The position numbers were made by a program, and so were the translations under genes. Shown in pieces: positions 25,029-33,740 of a DNA stretch of 64,000 bases. Each line of letters begins with the position of its first letter. Within the stretch, counting starts at the first letter, position 1. A model generated the notes under the pieces. That model saw only the letters and a program-made list of their open reading frames with translations. It searched no databases and was not told the origin of the DNA. The stretch comes from Halostagnicola larsenii XH-48 (lineage in GTDB: Archaea > Halobacteriota > Halobacteria > Halobacteriales > Natrialbaceae): contig NZ_CP007056.1 of NCBI RefSeq assembly GCF_000517625.1, forward strand, positions 124,001-188,000. The letters run 5' to 3'.

Positions 25029-27269
25029 TTACGCGCCGGGATCGAGGAGCGTAATCGGGTGGCGCGGCTGTCGGGTCAGCAGCGAGTCGAGTTGCTCAAG
25101 ACAGGACGTGCCGCTCGCGACGACCGTTCGATCCGCCGCGTCGGGCATCTCGAACTGCGATTCGAGGCGGCTGCCGACGTCCATGCTCAGTTCGTAGTAC
25201 TCGCTCTTGTAGCCGAAACTGCCGGCCATGCCACAACACTCGACGTCCGACGTGGTGACGTCGAACCCCTGGCGTTCGAGGACGGCCGTCGTAAACTCCT
25301 CGAGTTCGAGGGTTCGCTGCTGGCAGTGTGAGTGGTAGGCGATGTCGGACGCGGTCGCGTCGTGCTCGGCGTCCCGAAGCGGGGTGGGGTCGACGCCGTT
25401 CTCGAGCAGGCCGTAGACGTACTCGAACAGTTCGTAGCTACGCTCTGCGAGCGATTCGTACCGGTCTTCGGAGAGCAGTCGCTCGTACTCGCCGCGGAAC
25501 ATCGCGAGGTCGCTCGGTTCGATGACGACGACGTCGTAGCCGGCGTCGATGTGGGCCTCGAGGTCCGCACGAACTTCGCGGGCGTGTGCTTCGGCCGTCG
25601 AGATCATCCCCTGGGAGAGCGGCGCGCGACCGGAAGAGGCCACGTCGGGGATTTCGACCGCGACGCCGAGGGCCTCGAGCGTCCGGACGGCCGCCTTCCC
25701 TCGCTCGGTTCGGACGTGGTTCGTATAGAGGTCGGGGTAGACCACGGCGTGGTACTCCGCGTCGACGGGGCGGGGCGCGTCCCGGTTGCGGAACCACTCG
25801 ACGAGCGTCTCGCGTTCGAACGTCGGCAGTTCTCGGCGGCGGTCGATGCCGAGCACTCGTTCCATGAGCATCCGCGACGGCGGCGTCCCCGCGGCCCAGT
25901 TCGACAGCGGCGCGGTCGCGGAACCGAGTTTCGCGAGCGTATCGAAGTTGCCGAAAAAGCGTTTTTGCAGGTCGAGGCCTGCGGGTTCTTCATCGGGTGT
26001 GAGCCCTTCGACGAGGAAGTCGAGTTCGCCGCCGTCGGCACCGCGATTTCGCCGGTCCCGGACGACGGTGTTGATCCACGGAATATCGATCTTCACCGGA
26101 CACTGGTTGACACACCGCGAGCAGCCCGTACAGAGGTCGTTGAACTCCTCGGTCGACTCCTCGCCGTTGACGCCAGCCTCCCAGCCGGTGGCGATGCCGC
26201 CGGCGTAGGTTTCGCCGCCGAAGGCGTGGCCGCCGACGGACTGAAAGTTCGCACACGAGTTCGCACAGGCCGAGCACCGAATGCAGTAAAGCGTCTCCCG
26301 GAGTTGGTCGTCGTCCCGCATCTCCATTCGGCCGTTGTCGAGGAGCACCAGGTGGAACTCCCGATCGTTTTCGGCGTCCGAACTCGAGTCGCTAGCGGTA
26401 CCTGCGATCGGCCCCTCGGAGTCGAAGTCGACCGTCGGCGTCGCCACCGGCGGCGAGAACAGCGAGACGTAGGAGGTGATGTCCTGTCCGGTACCCGAGC
26501 GGGCGATCAACTCGACGAACGGCTGGAGGTCCTCGAACGTCGGCACGATCTTCTCGACGCCGGCGACGGCGACGTGCGTGTCGGGGACCGCGACGGTCTT
26601 TCTGGCGTTGCCCTCGCTGGTGACCAGCGCGATGGTTCCGGTGTCCGCGGTCACGAAGTTCGCGCCGGTGATTCCAATGTCCGCCTCCTGAATCTGCTCG
26701 CCGAGGTACTCTCGAGCGAAGTTCGTTAGCTCCTCGGCCGTCTCGAGGGGTTCTTCGGGGTCGAACTGTTCGTTGAACAGGGTCGCGATCTCCTCGCGCG
26801 ACTGGTGGATCGCGGGCGCGACGAGGTGGCTGGGCGCTTCGTCGGCGACCTGCAGGACGAACTCGCCGAGGTCGGTTTCCCAGACGTCACAGCCCTCGTC
26901 CTCGAGGTGTTCGTTGAGTTCGATCTCCTCGGTCGTCATCGACTTCGATTTGACGACGGTTTCGGCCGCGCGTTCGCGGGCGAGTTCGCGCACGTACCGG
27001 TTCGCGTCGGCCGCGTCGTCGGCGAGGTAGACCGTCCCGCCGTTCGCCTCGACGGTCTCGCGCACCTGCTCGATCAGCGAGGGGAGTCGCTCGATGGCGT
27101 CTTCTTTGATGGCGCGCGCTCGGTCCTTGTACGCGTCGTAGTCCTCGAGTCGGGCGACGGATTCGTAGCGGCCCTCGTTGAACCCGCGAGCGTTGCGCTC
27201 GACGCTCTCGCCTTCCGTCTCCATGATCTGCCGAATTCGGTCGGCCTTCTGGGAACGGTTGCTCGACAT
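25029..27269 (-). CDS. L-lactate oxidation complex subunit, LutB-LutA fusion
   Basis: 746 residues. Residues 1-290 are an LUD (LutB-type) domain with TGANFVTADTGTIALVTSEGNAR. Residues 325-400 hold two [4Fe-4S] clusters: Cys329/332/335/339 (CIRCSACANSC) and Cys380/383/386/390 (CTGCSRCVNQCP). The C-terminal half is LutA-like, with CCGMAGSFGY near 690 and a last GTSCLEQ from the cysteine-rich heterodisulfide-reductase-type repeats. Together with LutC it would oxidise L-lactate to pyruvate and feed electrons to the respiratory chain. Bacillus has separate LutA and LutB; here they are one chain. The start overlaps the lutC stop by one base (TAATG). Confidence 0.9.
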   Translation of the reverse strand: MSSNRSQKADRIRQIMETEGESVERNARGFNEGRYESVARLEDYDAYKDRARAIKEDAIERLPSLIEQVRETVEANGGTVYLADDAADANRYVRELARERAAETVVKSKSMTTEEIELNEHLEDEGCDVWETDLGEFVLQVADEAPSHLVAPAIHQSREEIATLFNEQFDPEEPLETAEELTNFAREYLGEQIQEADIGITGANFVTADTGTIALVTSEGNARKTVAVPDTHVAVAGVEKIVPTFEDLQPFVELIARSGTGQDITSYVSLFSPPVATPTVDFDSEGPIAGTASDSSSDAENDREFHLVLLDNGRMEMRDDDQLRETLYCIRCSACANSCANFQSVGGHAFGGETYAGGIATGWEAGVNGEESTEEFNDLCTGCSRCVNQCPVKIDIPWINTVVRDRRNRGADGGELDFLVEGLTPDEEPAGLDLQKRFFGNFDTLAKLGSATAPLSNWAAGTPPSRMLMERVLGIDRRRELPTFERETLVEWFRNRDAPRPVDAEYHAVVYPDLYTNHVRTERGKAAVRTLEALGVAVEIPDVASSGRAPLSQGMISTAEAHAREVRADLEAHIDAGYDVVVIEPSDLAMFRGEYERLLSEDRYESLAERSYELFEYVYGLLENGVDPTPLRDAEHDATASDIAYHSHCQQRTLELEEFTTAVLERQGFDVTTSDVECCGMAGSFGYKSEYYELSMDVGSRLESQFEMPDAADRTVVASGTSCLEQLDSLLTRQPRHPITLLDPGA

Positions 27270-27772
27270 TAGTCCTCCACGATGATCGCGTGCGTTTCTC
27301 GCGGCCCGTGGACGCCGTAGACGAGTTCGCCCATATCCGCGGTTGCGCTCGGTCCGGTTGCGAGTACGGCGTCGTCGCGCCCGTTTCGGAATCGCTCACC
27401 CATGCGCTCGAACGCCGTCGCCATGTCCCCGACGATGTCGCACTCGCGGACGACGACGACGTGGCGGTCCGGAAAGAGCCCGGAGAGTTCCCCACCCGCG
27501 GGCGTCGACTCGAGGACGACGGTTCCGTAGCTGGCGACGCCGAGCGCCGCGCTCGTCACGCCACAGGCGGCCTCGCGAAGCTGGTCGGGGGTCGGGTCGA
27601 GAACCACGTCGGTGTCTGCGAGCGAGACGGTGTCGAACGGAAGCGCCGCACCGACTGCCGGCCGTTCGATCGCATCTGCGACTGTGTCCTGAAAGTCCGC
27701 GGGTGTGGTTCGTGTAACCTCGGTTCGAACCTTCTCGAGGCTGGTTTCGAACGTTTCGAGTTGGGTTGCCAT
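27269..27772 (-). CDS. lutC: LutC-like LUD domain protein
   Basis: 167 residues from the ATG at 27772; the frame is open for 18 more codons upstream, but those include no family similarity. LUD-domain pattern: DTVSLADTDVVLDPTPDQLREAACGVTSAALGVASYGTVVLESTP, then SGLFPDRHVVVVRECDIV and TGPSATADMGELVYGVHGPRETHAIIVED. The last segment with the PS-TADIE-like motif is typical of LutC/YkgG. It is the third component of the L-lactate oxidation complex and is translationally linked to the LutBA fusion. Confidence 0.9.
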   Translation of the reverse strand: MATQLETFETSLEKVRTEVTRTTPADFQDTVADAIERPAVGAALPFDTVSLADTDVVLDPTPDQLREAACGVTSAALGVASYGTVVLESTPAGGELSGLFPDRHVVVVRECDIVGDMATAFERMGERFRNGRDDAVLATGPSATADMGELVYGVHGPRETHAIIVED

Positions 27773-27929
27773 TAGTTGTGTGTGACTAACGGATGCCACG
27801 GTTTTGGGTCTTGCCATTGTCGCCACGCGTCGGTATCTGTCCGTGGCGTCCGGCCAAAAATCGTCGATCGGTGATCGCGTCGAGTCGTCGCCCCGTAGAC
27901 GGGTTAGGTCGCTCCGGGGTTGGGATTGC

Positions 27930-29369
27930 TCAGTAGTTATCGTAGACGGTCTTTTCGATCGTGTAGAACTCGAGGCCCTCGTCGCCCTGTTCGCGCCAGG
28001 TTTCGCTCGAAGAGCCCTTCATGCCGCCGAAGGGAACGTGGAGTTCCAGCCCGGTCGTCTTCGCGTTGACCTTGGCGACGCCCGCCTCGATCTCGTCGAT
28101 GAACCGGTTCGCTTCGGTGTGGTTGTCGGTGACGATGCTGGCCGACAGGCCGTAGTCGACGCCGTTTGCGACCTCGAGTGCGTCCTCGAAGTCCTCGACC
28201 TCGAGCACCGCCAGCACCGGGCCGAACACTTCCTCCTGTGCCAGTCGCATCGACGGCTCGACATCGGCGAAGACTGTCGGCTCGACGTAGTAGCCCTCCC
28301 GGTCGAGTTCGTTCCCGCCCGCGACGAGGGACGCACCGTCCTCCTGGGCGATGTCGATGTACTCGAGGGTCCCCTCGAGTTCGTCCTCGGAGACGTGCGG
28401 GCCCATATCGGAGCCCTCGATACCCGGACCGGGTTCGATCGCGTCAGCCTCGGCGGCGACGGCGTCGACGAACTCGTCGTAGATGTCCGTGTGGACGATG
28501 GCGCGAGAGCAGGCGGTACAGGCCTGGCCCGTGACGCCGAACGCGCCCGAAGCGACGATTTCGGCGGCTTCCTCGACGTCCGCGCTGTCGGAGACGATTG
28601 TCGGGTTCTTGCCGCCCATCTCGAGTTGGACGCGTTTGCCGTCCTCGGTCGCCTGATCGTAGACGGTGGTGCCGACCGCGGTGCTTCCGGTGAACGAAAT
28701 CGCGTCGACCTCCTCGCTGGTGACGAGTTCGGTGCCGACGGTGCTTCCCGATCCCGTTACGAAGTTGGCGGCACCGTCGGGTAGTCCGGCCTCGTCGAGC
28801 GCCTCGAAGATCGCGTGGGCGACGCCGGGTGCTTCCGACGCTGGCTTGAGCACCGCGGCGTTCCCGGTCACGAGCGCGGGGGCGAGCTTCCAGGCCGGGA
28901 TGGCGATGGGGTAGTTCCACGGCGTGATCAGCCCGACGACACCGAGGGGCTCGGTGACCGTATAGAGGTTCGTTCGCGGGCCGCTCGCGCTCTTTACCGT
29001 TCCGCCGAGGTCGCTGGCTTTCGCGCCGTAGTAGCTGAAGATGTCGATCGCCCGCTGGACCTCGCCGCCGGCCTCTCCGGTGGTCTTGCCCTCCTCGCGC
29101 ACGAGCAGTTCGGTCAGTTCGTCCTTACGATCCGCGAGAATACGACTGGTCTCGGTGAGAATCTGTCCGCGCTCCGGTGCCGGCGTCGCCGCCCACTCGT
29201 CGGCCGCACCCGCGGCGGCCTCGATCGCTCGAGCAGCGTCGGCCGCGCTCGAGGACTGGTAGCTGGCGACGACCTCCGCCGGCGATGCCGGGTTCGTCAC
29301 CGTCATCGTCTCCTCGGTTTCTGCTTCGGTCCATTCCCCGTCGATGTAGTTGCGTTGCTCGGCAGCCAT
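27930..29369 (-). CDS. NAD(P)-dependent aldehyde dehydrogenase
   Basis: 479 residues from the ATG at 29369 (MAAEQRNYIDGEW), the normal family N-terminus; the longer frame adds 29 atypical residues. Active-site elements are TPWNYP (Asn152), QLEMGGKNP (Glu250) and GQACTACSR (catalytic Cys284), plus FTGST for NAD binding and EEVFGPVLAV. Substrates of such broad ALDHs include lactaldehyde, 2-oxoglutarate semialdehyde and glyceraldehyde. Placed upstream of lutC-lutBA, L-lactaldehyde oxidation to L-lactate is plausible, which would serve an aldolase branch of rhamnose breakdown; this is inference. Confidence 0.88.
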   Translation of the reverse strand: MAAEQRNYIDGEWTEAETEETMTVTNPASPAEVVASYQSSSAADAARAIEAAAGAADEWAATPAPERGQILTETSRILADRKDELTELLVREEGKTTGEAGGEVQRAIDIFSYYGAKASDLGGTVKSASGPRTNLYTVTEPLGVVGLITPWNYPIAIPAWKLAPALVTGNAAVLKPASEAPGVAHAIFEALDEAGLPDGAANFVTGSGSTVGTELVTSEEVDAISFTGSTAVGTTVYDQATEDGKRVQLEMGGKNPTIVSDSADVEEAAEIVASGAFGVTGQACTACSRAIVHTDIYDEFVDAVAAEADAIEPGPGIEGSDMGPHVSEDELEGTLEYIDIAQEDGASLVAGGNELDREGYYVEPTVFADVEPSMRLAQEEVFGPVLAVLEVEDFEDALEVANGVDYGLSASIVTDNHTEANRFIDEIEAGVAKVNAKTTGLELHVPFGGMKGSSSETWREQGDEGLEFYTIEKTVYDNY

Positions 29370-29480
29370 CGTCGGATAGTGTCCCAACGCAGGCATAACG
29401 ATTTCGGTCGCCGAACGCCGTCCCGTCGGGCAAATCGTGAGTCGTTCGCGCTGCAAGTGATCTCCAAATCCCCCGCCTAC

Positions 29481-31142
29481 TCACTCGTCTGAAACCGGTG
29501 GCACGTTGCCCGTTGTGCGGAACTTCCAATCGCCATCGACGGGAGTTTCGGCCGCCACGAGGTCGTTGTTCGAGAACAGCCGGCCGTCGCGACAGTTTCG
29601 AACCGAGAGGAACGTGTCCGTTCCGTCCGCCGCTCGAGAATTCGCGACGCTCGTTCGCTCGCAGTCTTCGAGCACTATCGCGGCGTCTAGTTCGGCCGAA
29701 TCCGCCGCCGCTTGGGCCCGCCTGGCCTGTCGACCCGCGAAGCCATCGATGACCACACCGTCGGTCTCGAGGCATCGAATTCCGTGGGCGAAGTACGCCG
29801 GCAGGTTCTCGCCCCACTCGATGGAAATGTCATGCAGTTCGAGGTCGGTGACGTTCTCGCAGTGCACGCCGGAAATCTCCTCCTCGTAGATCGGCGCCGT
29901 GACCGCGGTCGGCTGTATATCCGCGTTCCCGCCGACGGCGTCAGCGTGGGGACTTCCTCCGATCGACAGCGAAACCGACTCGAGGCGAACCCGCTCGAGG
30001 GTCGCTTCCTCGTGTCCGTAGACGAACGCGCCGCTTTCCGCGTCGGCGACGATATTCGAGAATCGGACGTTCCTGACCGCGCCGAGGTCGGTTTCCTCGT
30101 CGCGCGGAACGGAAGTAACGTAGATCGGTTCGGCTTTCCCCCACCACGGGCCGGGGAGCAGCCGCGTTTCGACCGTGATATCCGAGAACAGCACGTTCTC
30201 GATCCGACCCCCGTCGCGGTGTTGGATACCCAGCCCCCGATTCGAGCCGTAGACGACGCAGTTCGAGAACGTACAGTTGCGAATGTCGCCGCCGGTTTCC
30301 GAACCGAACTTGATCGCACACGCGCTAGAAGAGAGCGAACAGTTGGTCACGGTCAGGTGTTCGCAGTCCCGTTTTCCCTCGTCCGAAACGATCGTGATGG
30401 CGTCGTCGCAGGACTCGATCGCGCTGTCGGCGATGCGAACGCCACTGGAGTTGCCGATCTCGATCCCGTCGCAGTTGGGAATCCGCATGTGGTTGCGGAC
30501 GGTCAGCCCGCGAACGTCGACGTCTTCGCAGCCGTCGAAACAGAGCGTCCACGCCGGCGAGTCGCGGATCGTGACGTTGCGAACCGAAACGCCCGCCGAA
30601 TCGTCGAACAACACCAGCGGCCCCGGCCGAAAAGCGGGCTTCCCAATGGGCCACTCCTCGAGCGCCCCGGAGCGATCGAGATAGTCGTCTCCCTGTCGAG
30701 CGCGGTGGGGAGCGTTCGAGACGAGCGGATGCCCCTCGCTTTCTCCCGAGTGCTGGCGAATCGGTTCGTCGACGCGCATGAACTCGGTGCCGCGACCGTC
30801 GATCGTCCCGTCGCCGACGATCGAGACGTTCTCGACGCCCTCCGCGAGGACGAACGGGCGTTCGCCGTCCGGACCCACGTGGCGGTCGACGTACGCGTCC
30901 TTCGATCGTGCCGGTTTCACGACCGCCCCCGCCTCGAGCCGAAGGGTTACGTTCGAGCGAAGCCGAATCGTCCCGATCACGTACTCGCCGCTCGAGACGG
31001 CGACCGTTCCGCCCCCGCACTCGTGGCAGTCTTCGATGGCACGCTGGAACCGTTTCGTGACCTTCTCGCTCGAGCGCTCCGGGTCGGCTTCGGTCTCCGA
31101 ACCGATTCGAATCCAGGCGCTCGACGGTGTCGATTCTGTCAT
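29481..31142 (-). CDS. GH28-family polygalacturonase-like right-handed beta-helix enzyme
   Basis: 553 residues. The GH28 order is recognisable: an N-terminal FQRAIEDCHECGGGTVAVSSGEYVIGTIRLRSNVTLRLEAGA, then NCDGIEI (223-229, NTD-like motif, Asp225), SCDDAIT (Asp246 and Asp247), FGSETGGD, and the substrate-binding GLGIQHRDGG in place of RIK. All three catalytic Asp positions appear present. It lacks a signal peptide, so it acts on imported galacturonan or rhamnogalacturonan oligomers, probably as an exo-enzyme. The long PWWGKAEPIYVTSVPRD insert resembles exo-acting bacterial GH28 enzymes. It is divergent from the secreted beta-helix gene. Confidence 0.85.
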   Translation of the reverse strand: MTESTPSSAWIRIGSETEADPERSSEKVTKRFQRAIEDCHECGGGTVAVSSGEYVIGTIRLRSNVTLRLEAGAVVKPARSKDAYVDRHVGPDGERPFVLAEGVENVSIVGDGTIDGRGTEFMRVDEPIRQHSGESEGHPLVSNAPHRARQGDDYLDRSGALEEWPIGKPAFRPGPLVLFDDSAGVSVRNVTIRDSPAWTLCFDGCEDVDVRGLTVRNHMRIPNCDGIEIGNSSGVRIADSAIESCDDAITIVSDEGKRDCEHLTVTNCSLSSSACAIKFGSETGGDIRNCTFSNCVVYGSNRGLGIQHRDGGRIENVLFSDITVETRLLPGPWWGKAEPIYVTSVPRDEETDLGAVRNVRFSNIVADAESGAFVYGHEEATLERVRLESVSLSIGGSPHADAVGGNADIQPTAVTAPIYEEEISGVHCENVTDLELHDISIEWGENLPAYFAHGIRCLETDGVVIDGFAGRQARRAQAAADSAELDAAIVLEDCERTSVANSRAADGTDTFLSVRNCRDGRLFSNNDLVAAETPVDGDWKFRTTGNVPPVSDE

Positions 31143-31299
31143 GACGTGTGTCCAACCGACCCCAGCGGCCTAAATTCCTCCGCTCTCTTTGCCCCGTGCT
31201 CGTAATCGAGGTCATATCATCGAAAGTAACTATCGTCGAAGAATTAAAGTCGGTACCGATAATACGTGTTTCTGTCGCACGACCGCGGCAAACGCTATC

Positions 31300-33357
31300 A
31301 TGACTGATGATGTCGACCGGAAGCAGACAGGGGAATCGACTGACGATGAGAGAACGGTCCCGCTTTCGCTGGGACGACGGGGCGCACTTGCGGTCCTCGG
31401 CGCTGCAGGGGTCGGCGCTGCGTTCGGCGGATCGGCCAGCGCCACGCCGGGGCGGTCGCCGAACGGGCCAGACACCGGCAACCAACCGTGGTACGAGTGG
31501 GACGCCGACGTGGTCGCGAACGGAAACGGCCTCTACGACCTCGAGTCGATCGAGGTCGATCACACGTATACGCCGGCGGAGACCCCAAACGTGACCGTCT
31601 GGCGAGACGACGACGGAGTCTATTACGCCGACGACGAGCACGAAACGGTCGAACACGGCGAGGAACCGATGGTCGTCGTGCAGGCTGCTCTCGACGCACT
31701 CCCCGAAGGCCGAACCACGAAGGCGACCGTTCGCGTGACCAGCGACCTCGTGGTTAGCGAGGATCACGAGGTTACGGGCGTCGACGTGCCGAGTCACACA
31801 CGCCTCGAGCTGGATGGAACGGTGACGATCGACGGTGAGACCGACGACGTTCTCTCGCTCGAGGGCGTCGAAAACGTAGCTATCCCCCGTCTCACCGTCG
31901 AGGGAGCGGCCAGCAGAGCCGTGTTCGTCGCCGACTCGTCGGATCTCAGATTCGACCAGCTGTGGATCGACGGCGTCACCGTTCAGGGCGTTCGGATTCA
32001 GGATGGCTGTACCGACGTCCAGATCGGAACCGCCTACGTGACGAACACCGGCCATCACGGGATCGAGACCTACGACGTCGAGCGGATCCAGATCGACCAG
32101 GTCATCGGCGTCGATCCCGGAAGCTGCGTCCTCTTGCTCAACGAGACGTTCGACGCGTCGGTCGGGCAGGTCGTCGGACGGAATCCGCAGTTCGACTACG
32201 CGACGTTCAGACTGGCAAACGGCTGTCGGAACATCTCCGTCGGGCGCGTCGTCAGCCGCGGCGGCGTTCGCGGGCTCTCGATCATCACTGGCACGCGGAA
32301 CGTAACCGTCGGCGAGGTCAACGTCCACGACGCCTCGAGGGCGGGTATCCTCCTCGTCGACGTTCGGAACGTCAAGATCCTCGGCGGCGTCATCAAGAAC
32401 ACCGATGCCCCCGGCGTGAACTTCTGGTCGCTCGGACTCATGGGCGAGTCCTCGGAGATCAACGAGGGGATCACGCTCGCGAACCTCCGCATCACGGACG
32501 ACCGGGACGACCCGAAACAGCCGTGGGCGATCAACGAGCGCGGCGCCTGCCTGCACAACCAGTTCATCAACAACGACGTACGCATCGAGGGCAGCGACGA
32601 TGATCGGATTCACGCCGCGTCCGAGACGACGGTCGTGCATGGAAACCTCGGCGGCGGCATCGATCGAGGGACCGTCACCCTCGAGGCGGGCGCGTCACCC
32701 GCCGCCCGCGTCGAAGGCGTTTCGGAGTATCACCGCTCGACGCTCGAGGCACGCACGGCACCGTACGACGGCGCGGACGCGTCAGCCGCCTGGGAGAGCT
32801 ACCCCGAGTGGAACGCCGAGACCGGCGAGTGGGACCTCGTCTTCGAGTGGCGAACCGATCCCGGAACCGCCGTCGAGGTCGATTACGTCGTCGACCAGCC
32901 CCGGGCGACGATCGGACGCGAAGTCGACCGTGAGGCGGTCTGGGAGGAGGGAGTCAACTCGATCGAACCGGGAACGTACCGGGTCGTCGCCGCCCACAGC
33001 GGACAGGTCCTCGAGGTCGCCGGCGGATCGACGTCCACGGGAGCACAGATTCAACAGGGCGAGTGGAACGACGAGGCCCACCAGCGCTGGGAGGTCGACG
33101 GCGAGATGGACGGTCGACAGGGCTACTTTACCCTCACCGCCGAACACAGCGGAAAGGGAATCGCCTTCTCGGGCTCGAACGCCGTGCAGGGCAGTCCGCA
33201 GGAATATCGCATGGAACGCTACGAGAGCGGGTTCCAGATCGAGGTTCCCAAGGGTCGACTCGAGGTCGCAGACGCCGCCACCGAGGACGGTGCACCGGTA
33301 CAAGCCGGATCGTGGGAGGGAGGTGACAACCAGATCTGGGAGTTCGAACGGCTGTAA
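31300..33357 (+). CDS. Tat-exported right-handed beta-helix protein with C-terminal ricin-type lectin domain
   Basis: 685 residues from the ATG at 31300. The N-terminus has a twin-arginine signal (SLGRRGALAVLGAAGVGAAF, arginines 26-27) with probable cleavage after SASA. Residues about 130-480 are repeated beta-helix coils (VENVAIPRLTVEGAASRAVFV, CTDVQIGTAYVTNTGHHGIET), as in pectate lyases and polygalacturonases, but no standard PL1, PL9 or GH28 catalytic signature is seen. Residues about 545-685 form a RicinB-like trefoil (YRVVAAHSGQVLEVAGGSTS, QIQQGEWN, HQRWEV, NQIWEF), which would bind the polysaccharide. An extracellular pectin-active enzyme or binding protein is inferred. Confidence 0.85.
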   Translation: MTDDVDRKQTGESTDDERTVPLSLGRRGALAVLGAAGVGAAFGGSASATPGRSPNGPDTGNQPWYEWDADVVANGNGLYDLESIEVDHTYTPAETPNVTVWRDDDGVYYADDEHETVEHGEEPMVVVQAALDALPEGRTTKATVRVTSDLVVSEDHEVTGVDVPSHTRLELDGTVTIDGETDDVLSLEGVENVAIPRLTVEGAASRAVFVADSSDLRFDQLWIDGVTVQGVRIQDGCTDVQIGTAYVTNTGHHGIETYDVERIQIDQVIGVDPGSCVLLLNETFDASVGQVVGRNPQFDYATFRLANGCRNISVGRVVSRGGVRGLSIITGTRNVTVGEVNVHDASRAGILLVDVRNVKILGGVIKNTDAPGVNFWSLGLMGESSEINEGITLANLRITDDRDDPKQPWAINERGACLHNQFINNDVRIEGSDDDRIHAASETTVVHGNLGGGIDRGTVTLEAGASPAARVEGVSEYHRSTLEARTAPYDGADASAAWESYPEWNAETGEWDLVFEWRTDPGTAVEVDYVVDQPRATIGREVDREAVWEEGVNSIEPGTYRVVAAHSGQVLEVAGGSTSTGAQIQQGEWNDEAHQRWEVDGEMDGRQGYFTLTAEHSGKGIAFSGSNAVQGSPQEYRMERYESGFQIEVPKGRLEVADAATEDGAPVQAGSWEGGDNQIWEFERL

Positions 33358-33556
33358 TCCGATTCAAGCGCGAGTGCTGGTAACGATAGCCGAAACGAGT
33401 ACTGCCGAGCGAAACGATCGGATGCGAAACTGATCCGATCTCTCTTTTCACTCTCGAGACGCGACTTCGTTCGTACTCGATACGCCTGCCGTCGTCTCTT
33501 CGGTGATACGCAGCGAACAGCTTCGAAAGGGAAATTCGCAGGATAGAGTCGTCGCT

Positions 33557-33730
33557 TTAGATGTACTCTTCAGGGTCGGGTCGATCGTCCCCGTCGGTGT
33601 CGCGGAGGTAGTTCCGCGCGGCGGGGATGAACCGATAGCGCAGGTCGAAGTAAAACGACACGATGCCGTAGATCCAGAAGAAAAACAACAGCGTGCCGGC
33701 CCCGAAGAACAACGTACTGGCGAGACTCAT
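33557..33730 (-). CDS. Small single-pass membrane protein at the end of the ABC importer operon
   Basis: 57 residues starting MSLASTLFFGAG. One transmembrane segment (about 5-28, LASTLFFGAGTLLFFFWIYGIVSF) precedes a basic/polar tail YFDLRYRFIPAARNY and an acidic end DTDGDDRPDPEEYI. It starts only ten bases after the stop of the ATPase gene, so it belongs to the operon. I do not recognise a named family. A small subunit or stabiliser of the transporter is possible. Confidence 0.75.
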   Translation of the reverse strand: MSLASTLFFGAGTLLFFFWIYGIVSFYFDLRYRFIPAARNYLRDTDGDDRPDPEEYI

Positions 33731-33740
33731 CCTGCTTTGT

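Noticed and set aside
30325-32640. 771-codon open frame on the minus strand
   Set aside because: It runs antisense across the secreted beta-helix gene and out of frame over the GH28 gene. High-GC codon bias keeps such mirror frames open; its translation has no recognisable domain.
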